Assembly: GCF_001029285.1 (NCBI RefSeq)
Contig: NZ_LDZY01000017.1
Span: 30,557-94,556 of the forward strand
Source: Desulfosporosinus acididurans
GTDB lineage: Bacteria; Bacillota; Desulfitobacteriia; Desulfitobacteriales; Desulfitobacteriaceae
DNA: 64,000 nt
Direction of reading: 5' to 3'
Every line of letters starts with the position of its first letter. The first letter of the stretch is position 1. Under the pieces are notes generated by a model that was not told where the DNA came from, ran no database searches, and saw only the letters and a list, made by a program, of their open reading frames with translations. A program made the translations under genes and the position numbers. Of this stretch, positions 18,269 to 26,097 are shown piece by piece.

Positions 18269-18715
18269 CTAAAAGTATAATATTTTATCAGCACCGATTA
18301 ATGCCTGAGCTGCCAGTGGCAGTTTAACCGGCATAATGAAATCTTCCATTTGGGATGTGTCTTCAAGATTTTGAGAAATACCATCGATAACATTAAATGT
18401 AGCACATGAAACAATATTTATCCCTAATTTATCCTTAACGAAACGAGCCATTAATTCAAGATTATCTGGAAGTGCATCCTTAGCTACACCATCCAGCTGA
18501 CTCGCGATTAATTCTTTAAGATCATCTGTTAATTTAAGGGATGCGAGCATGCCCTTTTTAGACATGTTAACTCCATAAGGTCCATAATATAACGTGACAT
18601 TTTCAATCTTGGCTATATACTTGGACATGAAAGCTACAACATAAGAAGCATACTGATTGTATGGCTTATCGATGCCACTGTTAACTATAATTAATAGGTT
18701 TTGAATATTTTTCAT
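18269..18715 (-). CDS. DsrE/YchN-like sulfur-relay-fold protein
   Basis: A 148-residue soluble alpha/beta protein resembling the DsrE/DsrF/YchN group: LLIIVNSGIDKPYNQYASYV at the start, a middle strand ENVTLYYGPYGV and a single conserved-looking cysteine in INIVSCATFNVIDG near residue 100. Such proteins carry sulfur on a cysteine in sulfur relays, or act as uncharacterised partners of redox operons. It has a good AAGGAGG site. It lies 33 bp downstream of the NifX-like gene on the same strand, so the two are probably cotranscribed. Confidence 0.75.
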   Translation of the reverse strand: MKNIQNLLIIVNSGIDKPYNQYASYVVAFMSKYIAKIENVTLYYGPYGVNMSKKGMLASLKLTDDLKELIASQLDGVAKDALPDNLELMARFVKDKLGINIVSCATFNVIDGISQNLEDTSQMEDFIMPVKLPLAAQALIGADKILYF

Positions 18716-18748
18716 GTTTATCCTCCTTCAAATAATCAGGTCTCCTCA

Positions 18749-19105
18749 TTAATTTCCACATTCATCATGATGCTGATGTTCGTGACAAACAGCGCCCGTA
18801 GATTTAAGCACACCCTGCAAATAGTTTTTTGCAGCGGCTTCAGCGATTCCTTGTGCACCTGTAATAACCTCAATACCTTTATCATTAAAGATGCTGACGG
18901 CGCTGCCTCCCATGCCCCCGGCAATAACAACATTAACTCCCATATCGTTTAAGAAATTCGGTAAAAAGCCAGGCCGATGTCCGGGGTTTGGTACGGATTC
19001 ACTCTTAACTATTTGATTGTTTTCTGTTTCAAAAATATTGAAACTCTCGCAATACCCAAAGTGTTCTGTTACCATTCCATTCTTACTTGCCACAGCAATT
19101 TTCAT
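18749..19105 (-). CDS. NifX/NifB-type dinitrogenase iron-molybdenum cofactor biosynthesis domain protein
   Basis: A 118-residue protein of the NifX/NafY/NifB-C family, which bind iron-sulfur or Fe-Mo cofactor precursors. Seen: MKIAVASKNGMVTEHFGYC at the N-terminus and VNVVIAGGMGGSAVSIFNDKG in the middle. The tail, CHEHQHHDECGN, is rich in histidine and cysteine and probably binds metal. Stand-alone members without nif genes are common in anaerobes beside DUF5320 and sulfur-relay proteins, as here. A nitrogen-fixation role is not supported locally. Confidence 0.85.
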   Translation of the reverse strand: MKIAVASKNGMVTEHFGYCESFNIFETENNQIVKSESVPNPGHRPGFLPNFLNDMGVNVVIAGGMGGSAVSIFNDKGIEVITGAQGIAEAAAKNYLQGVLKSTGAVCHEHQHHDECGN

Positions 19106-19217
19106 TTTTCTTTTCCTCCATTTTATCTAACATAGTTGTTATATTCTCTAGCCAATCACCCTCAAAACGTTCACTCAAACCTTTATCACGTGTTGCGAAG
19201 AAGTCACAATTAGTAAT
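19083..19217 (-). pseudogene. Possible 3' remnant of a gene overlapping the NifX-like start
   Basis: An open stretch of about 44 codons after an in-frame TAG, without a start codon, ends inside the NifX-like gene (23-base overlap). It reads CDFFATRDKGLSERFEGDW and then a charged helix ending in ENCCGK. Composition and overlap look like the tail of a real upstream gene that has been lost. Not recognised. Confidence 0.3.
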
Positions 19218-19282
19218 CTATCAACTGGGATGGATTGGAATATAGAGATGCTTAACCGGACAGCCTATACCCGGCTAATCCA

Positions 19283-19498
19283 TCAATAATTGACAGAAGC
19301 AGCTGTCGTAAGTGCTCTTCCTAAACCTCGCCTGCAACCCCTTCCTTGACCTTGAACCTGCCCCTGACATTGAGCTTGTCTCTGACCTACTCCATTACCC
19401 CTACGACGTACATTCACATTATCTCCAGAACAAACACTGAAGCCCTTTCCATTTGCTGCTCCACGTCCCCTTGGACCAGACCCATCCCTACCTGGCAT
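19283..19498 (-). CDS. DUF5320-type small glycine/arginine-rich protein
   Basis: A 71-residue protein starting MPGRDGSGPRGRGAANGKG, which fits the DUF5320 signature (MPRGDGTGP..GRG) of small proteins found with NifX-like and Mrp-type proteins in anaerobes. The rest is repetitive, rich in G, Q and R (VQGQGRGCRRGLG), with two cysteines. A strong AAAGGAGG site precedes the ATG. Function unknown. Confidence 0.7.
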   Translation of the reverse strand: MPGRDGSGPRGRGAANGKGFSVCSGDNVNVRRRGNGVGQRQAQCQGQVQGQGRGCRRGLGRALTTAASVNY

Positions 19499-19805
19499 GG
19501 CAATTACCTCCTTTTGGTTATTGGCATATGCCCTTTTTAATTTCTATTATAGTTCTTTTTGAACATATGTCAATTATTATTAAGTTTTTACATTCATAAG
19601 TTGTTAGACTAAATTCCTTCTTGAGATTAGCAAATCGCGTTTCTTAAGCGAAATTAGCCCTTGCTGGGTATATGTCTTCGTTATTCTGGTTTTAAATGTA
19701 ACTATCGAATGCAATTATATTTGGCATATGTCACAAACGTTTAGGAATAGAATAAAAATAAGTATATTCTAAATATTTAATAAATTAGAAGAGGAGGAAC
19801 TAACT

Positions 19806-20315
19806 ATGCCTGAAACAAAAAAAGTTAAGGACTTAATGGTTCCAGTTTCATCTTCATCTTCATCTGAATATCCTGTAGTCTATAATACCGATACCTTAAG
19901 AGACGCCATAAAAGTTCTTAAAGACTATTCAGGTGAGAGTAAAAAACATCGGTCCATTATAGTCCTAAAAAGAGAAGGGAATGAGGAGAGGCTTGCCGGT
20001 ATTTTAACAGTGCGAGATATACTCAATGCCATAAAAGTAAAAACACTGAATAATAATGATACCGCTGAGAATTTTCCAGTGTCTTGGGGAAACTTTTATC
20101 GTAAGAGTTCCTTAGGTTATAGCGTTAATACTAAAGTTGCAGATGCAATACGTCCACTAGTAACTGAATTTGTTCATTCAGAGCAAAATCTTTCTGATGC
20201 AATTCGAATAATGATGACTAAAAAAATCAATATACTGCCAGTCTTGGAGGGAGGAAAGCCGATAGGAATTATTAGGGCAATTGACATTCTATATTATATT
20301 GAAGAATGTTTATAA
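19806..20315 (+). CDS. CBS-domain protein
   Basis: A 169-residue protein made of a CBS pair: first CBS about residues 8-75 (VKDLMVPVS, then AGILTVRDILNAI), second about 105-167 (VADAIRPLV, MTKKINILPVLEGG, IGIIRAIDIL). CBS pairs bind adenosine nucleotides or similar ligands and act as energy or redox sensors. There is no attached enzyme domain, so it probably regulates a partner in trans. A serine run (SSSSSS) lies near residue 17. Strong GAGGAGG ribosome site. Single gene. Confidence 0.88.
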   Translation: MPETKKVKDLMVPVSSSSSSEYPVVYNTDTLRDAIKVLKDYSGESKKHRSIIVLKREGNEERLAGILTVRDILNAIKVKTLNNNDTAENFPVSWGNFYRKSSLGYSVNTKVADAIRPLVTEFVHSEQNLSDAIRIMMTKKINILPVLEGGKPIGIIRAIDILYYIEECL

Positions 20316-20380
20316 TTGATAATCATACTTGAATTCAAAAATCTGTGATTGAAGCCCCGCTCCTCAACCGAGGATAACCA

Positions 20381-20404
20381 GCGCAGCCATAAAGGCTGCG
20401 CTTT
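20381..20404 (+). terminator. Terminator-like hairpin after the CBS gene
   Basis: GCGCAGCC, loop ATAAA, GGCTGCGC, then TTT. The remainder of the roughly 300-bp gap to 20622 shows no gene. Confidence 0.6.
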
Positions 20405-20621
20405 AAGCTGCCCTTTCTTTAAAGCAAGACCTTCATGGCCATGTTCTAAATGGAAAGTTTTCTACGCATCAAATCTAAACAACCGCCCATAGAACATAGC
20501 TAGTAAATTCAATCGACCATTATTGTAAAGAATATTTAGAATATTTGGCGTTCGTCATTTGTATTTAATTTGAGCATATGATGATTGTGCGCGTTAAAAT
20601 AATATACAGGAGGTTGTTTTA

Positions 20622-20819
20622 ATGTTTTTTGGTTTATTGGGAATTATTTGTTACACATTTTCATTCCTAATTGCAGTTTTGATAATAACAACGCCTATAA
20701 TACTATGTATTGTATTATGCAGTTCATGTTTAAAGGGAACTTTTACTAAGAATACTTTTAATTATGCGCCTGCGCCTAAGAATAAATTAAGTAATAAAAC
20801 AAACTCCATAATAAGTTAG
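20622..20819 (+). CDS. Small membrane protein, hypothetical
   Basis: A 65-residue protein preceded by a perfect AGGAGG site. A long hydrophobic stretch (residues about 3-38, perhaps a hairpin) includes CIVLCSSC and is followed by a polar asparagine/lysine-rich tail. Not recognised. A stable hairpin terminator follows 25 bp downstream, which supports a real single-gene transcript. Confidence 0.55.
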   Translation: MFFGLLGIICYTFSFLIAVLIITTPIILCIVLCSSCLKGTFTKNTFNYAPAPKNKLSNKTNSIIS

Positions 20820-20844
20820 GTAAATTACACGATCAATCCTATGT

Positions 20845-20889
20845 AAACGATGAATCCCTGAACGAGTGTACAGAGATTCATCGTTTTTT
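20845..20889 (+). terminator. Intrinsic terminator of the small membrane protein gene
   Basis: A long stem, AACGATGAATC-CTG / CAG-GATTCATCGTT, followed by TTTTTA. Confidence 0.8.
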
Positions 20890-20890
20890 A

Positions 20891-20934
20891 TTATGCCGAG
20901 CCTTAAGTCCTCTAGTTAATTGTTTATCTTGTAT
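20891..20934 (-). pseudogene. Tiny remnant of an amino-acid permease N-terminus
   Basis: On the minus strand this reads [14 protein letters not shown], nearly identical to the first 14 residues ([14 protein letters not shown]) of the permease encoded at 49769-51163. The DNA of the two places also matches closely. The start codon is changed to ATA and the match ends at the adjacent terminator. It is the scar of a second permease copy or of a short duplication. Confidence 0.65.
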
Positions 20935-21120
20935 AATTTTATTTTCTTATTGAATAATACAAAATGGTCATTTTATTTAATTTGCAAGGAGTGTTATAGT
21001 TAAGAAAAGTTAAACTAATATGAATTATTTGAATTGTTTGTAATATAAAATTTAGGCTGACATGTTTCAATATAATTTGCAATTTATACATCACAAAAAT
21101 TATGTTGAGAGGTGGACTAA

Positions 21121-21654
21121 ATGGGGAAAAGAAATATAATCATTGGCGTTACTCCTGTAGAATTCGATAATATGCCAGAGTCATTAATTGGTAAGTTCAC
21201 GCTTGCGGTTGTAGGGGTTCGAGATTTGTACAACAAAATGACAAACGAGTGGGCAGAAGAACACAATATTGATCTTGAAATCAACAACAAGTGTAATATG
21301 CAAAAAGCTATATCTATATCTATGACAAAAGACTGTATTTCTTTAGAGGCTTTAAGTATTTTAATGAGTATCGGCAAAAGACCTGTGTTAATTTCGCTCG
21401 CTCAAAAGAGCGGAATACCACACCTAGTATTTCGCGTAAAAAACAGGGTACTATTTATGTATAATCTTTTTATTTTTAACACTTTAGAAGACGCTGCAAA
21501 TATGGCTAAACTCCTTGTTACTCAAGCGAACGACTATTCCAGTGTTCTAGAAAGGTATTCGTTCGAAGCGACTGGATTAATATCTAATGCGAGTGCATTT
21601 TACCGCAAAATAGCTCCTAGTTATGAACCTAGTTCTCAATTCGCCAATAATTAA
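21121..21654 (+). CDS. Hypothetical protein, 177 residues
   Basis: Starts with ATG after GAGAGGTGG, a good ribosome site. The protein looks soluble and alpha/beta: IIIGVTPVEFDNMPESLIG near the start, a cysteine-containing helix (NNKCNMQKAISISM), then strands VLISLAQKSGIPHLVFRVK and LFMYNLFIFNTLEDAANMAK. I do not recognise a family. No signal peptide. It stands alone in an AT-rich region, and repeat copy D begins directly after its stop codon. Confidence 0.65.
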   Translation: MGKRNIIIGVTPVEFDNMPESLIGKFTLAVVGVRDLYNKMTNEWAEEHNIDLEINNKCNMQKAISISMTKDCISLEALSILMSIGKRPVLISLAQKSGIPHLVFRVKNRVLFMYNLFIFNTLEDAANMAKLLVTQANDYSSVLERYSFEATGLISNASAFYRKIAPSYEPSSQFANN

Positions 21655-21727
21655 GTGAACTCGTTCAACTAAAGCGAAGGACCCACACCCCCACTTACAA
21701 GAAGTGGGGGTCTTAAAAACTGGATAA
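21655..21727 (+). repeat. Hairpin-ended interspersed repeat, copy D (short)
   Basis: 73 bp, the smallest copy: left end GTGAACTCGTTCAACTAAAG, then directly GAAGGACCCACA, the right-end hairpin CCCCCACTT..AAGTGGGGG and the tail AAAAACTGGATAA. The whole middle is missing. It starts at the base after the TAA of the 177-residue protein and its hairpin may serve as that gene's terminator. Confidence 0.7.
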
Positions 21728-21841
21728 ACTCATCAGGAAAGAGGATTATCTAATCGCTTACGAAAGTGAACCATTCGACTAGAGCCTTGAAACCATGTTA
21801 TTCCTAGATCTTTGGGTTATTCAGTAAGTCCTACTTATTAT

Positions 21842-23203
21842 TCACGGTCCTGTTCCTTCGCTATCAATTCTCCAACCACTTTTAGCCGTTTCTTTTTTAA
21901 GAATAATAAATCTGGTTTGTTTCCCACTGTTAGAAGTTATCTCTTGTTTAAATTTAAAATATATGGTTACTGCATACTCCACAGTCCCCTCTGGATTGCC
22001 AAGGCCACTTACTTCTTGCAAATTAATAAATTTTGCTGATTTTACATTCTGTTCTCCATCTGCATAAGCATTATTAAAACCCTTGTTAAACAGAAGATTA
22101 TTATCCATGTTTACAGATAGATAATGACATAAATTCTGCCGGGTCAAACATGAAAACTGCATTTTTTGATCATGGCTGTCTAAAGCATCATAATACTGTT
22201 TTATGATATCCTCCGGTTTCATTTTAGACAATTTAAGCTCTAGTTCATTATTATAATCTATATAGTCACTAATCCAATTATCCCAATCTTTACCAGTAAT
22301 GTCATTCAAGCTTTTCCGATCGAGTGAGCAGGCAAAGCAATTATGCCTACCAGCATCAATATACGCCCCAACGATTTTGTTATCGTACTTCAAAACGATT
22401 CCTCGAGCATCCATTCTTGGCTTCATGTAATCAGGCAGCAGCTCCCTAAGCCTATATATGTCAGCCTTCACTTTCTCCCCTAAATATTTGCTATAATCCA
22501 GCCCGATATTTTTAGATAGTTCGTTATTGTATGCCCAGTATATCTTAACAGGATACTCCCCCGCCTCATGTTTAAGATTAGCTGGGAGTGTTTCATCGAT
22601 AGTGTTAACTCTATAGTCGACAGTCCAATTATATTTTCCAAACAATTGTTCAATCTGATTGTCTATGTTTGTATCAAACTGCCTATATTCTGTAAGATCC
22701 CTTATATACCTGAAGAAACTAAAACCAGGGTCATACTTTTGGTGATCAATTTCTAAATACCCAACTGCAAATGCCGGGTCATCAAAAGCAAATTTGATTT
22801 CCTTTTTGCTCCCATCCCTGCCAACAAGAATCAATCTATTGTTCTTAGTTGCTATTCCACTCATAGTTTTAATTTTTGACTCATTTGTTACCAATTGACT
22901 TTTTCCAATCATTGTTAAAATATCGGATAACATTTTGCAATCTTTGATTGTAATAGCTTCATTATTGTACATACCATTCGAGCTAAAATTGACATCGATC
23001 TCAACCGTATTATTATATATTCCTTCGAAATTAGGCACCACAGAATTTTTTATCTCGTTTGCCTTTTTCTGTGCTGTCAGATTTGCAATTGTTTTTTTCT
23101 CAATATTTTGGGTTCCTGAGGGATTTTCTACTTGCTTACTTCCACAACCAGTTAATAAAACACTAAGCGAAATAACAATAGATAGTGCTATTCTTTTATT
23201 CAT
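21842..23203 (-). CDS. Lipoprotein with C-terminal DUF4829-like domain
   Basis: About 453 residues. The N-terminus MNKRIALSIVISLSVLLTGC is a clear lipoprotein signal (lipobox LTGC, cysteine 20), so the protein should be anchored to the outer face of the membrane. The ATG at 23203 is therefore chosen over upstream in-frame codons. A middle domain of unknown type (about 60-330) is followed by a DUF4829-like domain (about 335-450, DIIKQYYDALDSHDQKMQF ... AVTIYFKFKQEI). Function unknown; related clostridial lipoproteins are often tied to stress or sporulation regulons. Single gene. Confidence 0.75.
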   Translation of the reverse strand: MNKRIALSIVISLSVLLTGCGSKQVENPSGTQNIEKKTIANLTAQKKANEIKNSVVPNFEGIYNNTVEIDVNFSSNGMYNNEAITIKDCKMLSDILTMIGKSQLVTNESKIKTMSGIATKNNRLILVGRDGSKKEIKFAFDDPAFAVGYLEIDHQKYDPGFSFFRYIRDLTEYRQFDTNIDNQIEQLFGKYNWTVDYRVNTIDETLPANLKHEAGEYPVKIYWAYNNELSKNIGLDYSKYLGEKVKADIYRLRELLPDYMKPRMDARGIVLKYDNKIVGAYIDAGRHNCFACSLDRKSLNDITGKDWDNWISDYIDYNNELELKLSKMKPEDIIKQYYDALDSHDQKMQFSCLTRQNLCHYLSVNMDNNLLFNKGFNNAYADGEQNVKSAKFINLQEVSGLGNPEGTVEYAVTIYFKFKQEITSNSGKQTRFIILKKETAKSGWRIDSEGTGP

Positions 23204-23382
23204 ATTCTTATATTCTCCATAAAAAGTTTTGGATTGACTTAATCTCGGCAGCAATTCAATTGGAAACGCCAAAAACGCTGCGATGGGATTAAAAGAATTC
23301 ATCACCCTTCCAGGCACTCCAATACGTAATTTTATGTTTTCATATTAAGAATGTACGATAGCTTTTATATAACTATTTTAAC

Positions 23383-23541
23383 TTAAGCAACATCTCTCAT
23401 GCTATAGTATATATTTAATAATAAATCGAGCCTCTGGCTAAGTTGAATAACTTCAGGGTCGACAAGTGATTTATTTGACCCTAAAGTATTTAATTTTTCT
23501 CGTACAATCTCAATAGACTTCAATATTTCAACAGCACTCAT
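23383..23541 (-). CDS. Spo0E-like sporulation regulatory protein
   Basis: A 52-residue protein reading MSAVEILKSIEIVREKLNTL, then SLVDPEVIQLSQRLDLLLN and IYYSMRDVA. This is the two-helix Spo0E pattern, with an I..R.KL first helix and the signature LSQxLDxLLNxYY. Family members dephosphorylate the aspartyl-phosphate of Spo0A and delay sporulation, which fits a spore-former. A GGGGTGA site precedes the ATG at 23541. Single gene. Confidence 0.82.
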   Translation of the reverse strand: MSAVEILKSIEIVREKLNTLGSNKSLVDPEVIQLSQRLDLLLNIYYSMRDVA

Positions 23542-23725
23542 TCATCGTCTCACCCCATATGGTAATTTTAGACATTATTTTAACGCAATTGCTATTATAT
23601 TCCAGGTGTTGATTAGAATCAATGAGTTCGACAATATCTGTCACCTTAATATATTTAAGAAAAGTCATGAAACGATAAAATAATTTAATCATTTTGTGCT
23701 GAAAGGCAGCGCTTGTAGTACGTTA

Positions 23726-24183
23726 TTATAAGCTTGTTTCCTTTTTTAACCTATATAATGCCCAAGATAAACTGATAACGCACATCATCGAAAGTAAAAT
23801 CAAGACGAAGATAATATCACGTGCAGCAATATTGCCTTGTAAAATCAAAGCTCGTAAAACATTAATTACATAAGTAAACGGATTTATATTAACAGCAATT
23901 GACAATTCGCCGGATAAGTTATCTGTAGGAAATAACGCTGTGCTAAGGAAAAAGATTGGCAGGACAATTGCGTTCATCATTTTTTCGTATATGACTTCAT
24001 TCGGTAAGCAAAGACTAATAGCATAAGTAAGACTTGCCATAAAAAACGCTGTCATAAATAGCAACAAAATAATTAGAAGCAATCCCATCTTTGGCATGCG
24101 GTAACTCCCAACACACCCTTTGGCAACTGGGTGTTGTCTTCAATATAATCAATTGCGTTGCTCAAATTTTTTAGCCACTCCAT
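23726..24183 (-). pseudogene. Deletion chimera: AraC-type regulator N-terminus joined to an ABC-2 permease C-terminus
   Basis: A textbook AAGGAGGTGA ribosome site precedes ATG 24183, which reads MEWLKNLSNAIDYIEDN, the usual beginning of an AraC-family effector-binding regulator. After about 17 codons the similarity ends and this frame stops at 24073. In another frame, about 130 residues (from about 24140 down to 23726, with SYRMPKMGLLLI, then NEVIYEKMMNAIVLPIFFLS and NPFTYVINVLRALI) form the C-terminal part of an ABC-2 type export permease. Both genes are truncated at the same point, which indicates a deletion removing the rest of the regulator, any ATPase and the permease N-terminus. Confidence 0.75.
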
Positions 24184-24378
24184 TTCTTCACCTCCTTGTA
24201 AAAATCATACACCTCCCAGTATATTAAGTCCTCGCTTTTGTTGTCCTCTTTTGTAAACTTTATCTCAGTAAAGTTGACTGTTCGAATCAAGATCCGAACG
24301 AATCCAAGCGTTCTTGAGCTCTCAATTATATTTTGTACTTTCTCTATTTCCATATTGTGCCATATAGACCATCTCTAA

Positions 24379-24386
24379 CATACAAT
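24379..24386 (+). promoter_or_regulatory. Possible sporulation-type -10 element before the YjcZ-like genes
   Basis: CATACAAT matches the sigma-E -10 consensus, 31 bases before the first YjcZ-like ATG. An upstream CATATA block could be the -35 element, but the spacing is shorter than ideal. Suggestive only. Confidence 0.3.
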
Positions 24387-24416
24387 GTACTATCTCGTGA
24401 AAAGGAGGAAAAGGAA

Positions 24417-24536
24417 ATGGCATTTGGAGGCGCTGGCGGAGCAGGTGCTTGTGGAACAGGCTTTGGCTATGGAGCAGGAATCGGTATAGTGGTAGTTATT
24501 ATTCTTCTGCTTATTGCAATGGGGATCGTATTCTAA
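24417..24536 (+). CDS. YjcZ-like small glycine-rich membrane peptide 1
   Basis: A 39-residue peptide: a glycine/alanine-rich head (MAFGGAGGAGACGTGFGYGA) and a hydrophobic tail forming one helix (VVVIILLLIAMGIVF). This is the YjcZ/YczN layout of small sporulation-associated proteins in spore-formers. A strong AAAGGAGG site lies upstream. A second, similar peptide follows after 19 bp. The longer in-frame reading from TTG 24333 is not supported. Confidence 0.7.
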   Translation: MAFGGAGGAGACGTGFGYGAGIGIVVVIILLLIAMGIVF

Positions 24537-24555
24537 TTTGAAAGGAGAAAAATTA

Positions 24556-24705
24556 ATGTACGGAATGGGCTATGGAATGGGTTATGGTGGATATGGCATG
24601 GGCGGAGCATGTTGTGCTCCAGTTGGCGGCGGAGGAAGCTGCATCGGTGCCGGAATTATTGCCATCGCTATTTTAATTCTTATCGCTTTAGGCGTTATCT
24701 TCTAA
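24556..24705 (+). CDS. YjcZ-like small glycine-rich membrane peptide 2
   Basis: A 49-residue peptide with a Gly/Tyr/Met-rich head (MYGMGYGMGYGGYGMGGACC) and a hydrophobic C-terminal helix (AIAILILIALGVIF) that resembles the tail of peptide 1. An AAAGGAG site lies 8 bases before the ATG. It is probably cotranscribed with peptide 1 and ends at a strong terminator. Confidence 0.7.
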   Translation: MYGMGYGMGYGGYGMGGACCAPVGGGGSCIGAGIIAIAILILIALGVIF

Positions 24706-24720
24706 TAATTACTATTTTGA

Positions 24721-24748
24721 GGGCTATCATCTTAATTGATGATAGCCC
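24721..24748 (+). terminator. Intrinsic terminator after the YjcZ-like pair
   Basis: GGGCTATCATC, loop TTAATT, GATGATAGCCC, 15 bp after the stop. The T-run is weak but the stem is perfect. Confidence 0.7.
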
Positions 24749-25060
24749 GTTCGTTCTTGTTGATGGAGCATTTATCCTATCCTCTTTTGCAAAGAATGAG
24801 TTGGGATTCTTTTCTCAAATAACCCCAAAGTTAAAAAGGCCGTAAACGCGTCATTTCAAACTGAAAACTGAAAACTTAATTCTTATTCCTCATTTTCTAT
24901 TTTATTCTATGGCAATAGATAATATAATAATCATGTTAATATATAGCTAATAAGTTATTGACAAAATAAGACTTATAGCCCGAGTATTAAATAGGTAGGC
25001 TTTTGTTACATCAGTGTTAGTTAATCCAACTGATGATAATTTACAAAGAAGGTGAGTTAA
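24749..25060. other. AT-rich intergenic region
   Basis: About 310 bp with no gene or clear structure. It presumably holds the promoter of the activase gene. A 19-base palindromic-looking stretch around 25010-25035 (CATCAGTGTTAGTTAATCCA followed by ACTGATG) may form a small hairpin. Confidence 0.35.
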
Positions 25061-25840
25061 GTGCTCAGCGCGGGTATTGATGTCGGTTCTATGGCAACGA
25101 AAGCCGTTATTTTTGATGGAACCATTAGAAGTGCAGCTATAATTCCCACAGGCTGGAACCCGAAAGAAGCCGGGCGGTCAGTTCTTCTGGAAGCACTCAA
25201 CATGGCAGGTCTGCGAGAAATGGATATCAATACTATCGTAGGAACAGGCTATGGACGTGTTTCCCTTCCCTTCATCGATAAAAAAGTTACTGAAATAACC
25301 TGTCACGCTAAAGGGGCGAATTTCCTTTTTCCGCAAACTAGAACAGTCATCGACATCGGCGGTCAGGACAGCAAAGTAATCGCAGTCAATGAAGATGGGA
25401 CAGTTGCTGATTTTATCATGAATGACAAATGTGCTGCCGGGACAGGACGCTTCTTACAAGTAATGACGGGAATACTTGACATTACATTAGATGAATTAGG
25501 TCAACTGGCTTCGAACAGCAAACCAGTAAGCATCAATAGCATGTGCACGGTTTTTGCTGAGTCAGAGATTATCGGCCTCCTTGCTCAAGAGGTGCCCAAA
25601 GAAGCAATTGCTTCCGGAATAGTCCAAACCATTGCAAATAAAATGTTGAGTCTCGCTTCAAAAATTCCCTTGCGGGAAGAGGTCACATTCTCTGGCGGAG
25701 TTGCTAACAATCCAAAGATATGTAAAATTTTATCCAGCGCATTCAAGATGAAATTCAATATATCAAGTCAACCACAGATCGTTGGCGCCCTAGGTGCTGC
25801 TATAGTTGGTTTTGAAAAATGGAGAAAGGATAATAAATAA
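25061..25840 (+). CDS. Acyl-CoA dehydratase activase-type ATPase (HgdC/BadF family), orphan
   Basis: A 259-residue ASKHA-fold ATPase of the 2-hydroxyacyl-CoA dehydratase activator family. Seen: AGIDVGSMATKAVIFDG (phosphate 1), TVIDIGGQDSKVIAV (phosphate 2), the [4Fe-4S] ligand regions NDKCAAGTGRF and SMCTVFAESEI, and FSGGVANNP. Such proteins use ATP to send single high-energy electrons to a dehydratase or a double-cubane reductase. No such partner gene is nearby. It starts at GTG 25061 after AAGGTGAG. The target must be encoded elsewhere. Confidence 0.9.
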   Translation: MLSAGIDVGSMATKAVIFDGTIRSAAIIPTGWNPKEAGRSVLLEALNMAGLREMDINTIVGTGYGRVSLPFIDKKVTEITCHAKGANFLFPQTRTVIDIGGQDSKVIAVNEDGTVADFIMNDKCAAGTGRFLQVMTGILDITLDELGQLASNSKPVSINSMCTVFAESEIIGLLAQEVPKEAIASGIVQTIANKMLSLASKIPLREEVTFSGGVANNPKICKILSSAFKMKFNISSQPQIVGALGAAIVGFEKWRKDNK

Positions 25841-26097
25841 CCTGGAAGCCGATCTCAGTTCTTTGATCATCTTCAGGAAGGCTCTCAACTAAGTTTGTTA
25901 TGAATTACAAAAAAATATGTCTCCCCGCACTACTCGAAATGTGTGAAGAAACATACTTCATTTTTGTTAATAACACAACATATTGCGTTGATACAAACTT
26001 GTCTGCACATAAATACCTTAATTGCAATAAAAGCTCGCTATAAAACTAATTATTTCAACAATTCAGCCCCAAGATGTAACTTTCTTAGATTAGTGTA

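Noticed and set aside
18749..19105. Evidence for nitrogen fixation from nifJ and the NifX-like protein
   Set aside because: No nifHDK or nifENB is present; nifJ is a general fermentation enzyme in anaerobes and stand-alone NifX-like proteins are common without nitrogenase.
24171..24353. 60-codon minus-strand frame upstream of the AraC-type start
   Set aside because: It overlaps the strong ribosome site and start of the AraC remnant and has no ribosome site of its own; more likely the upstream region of that gene.
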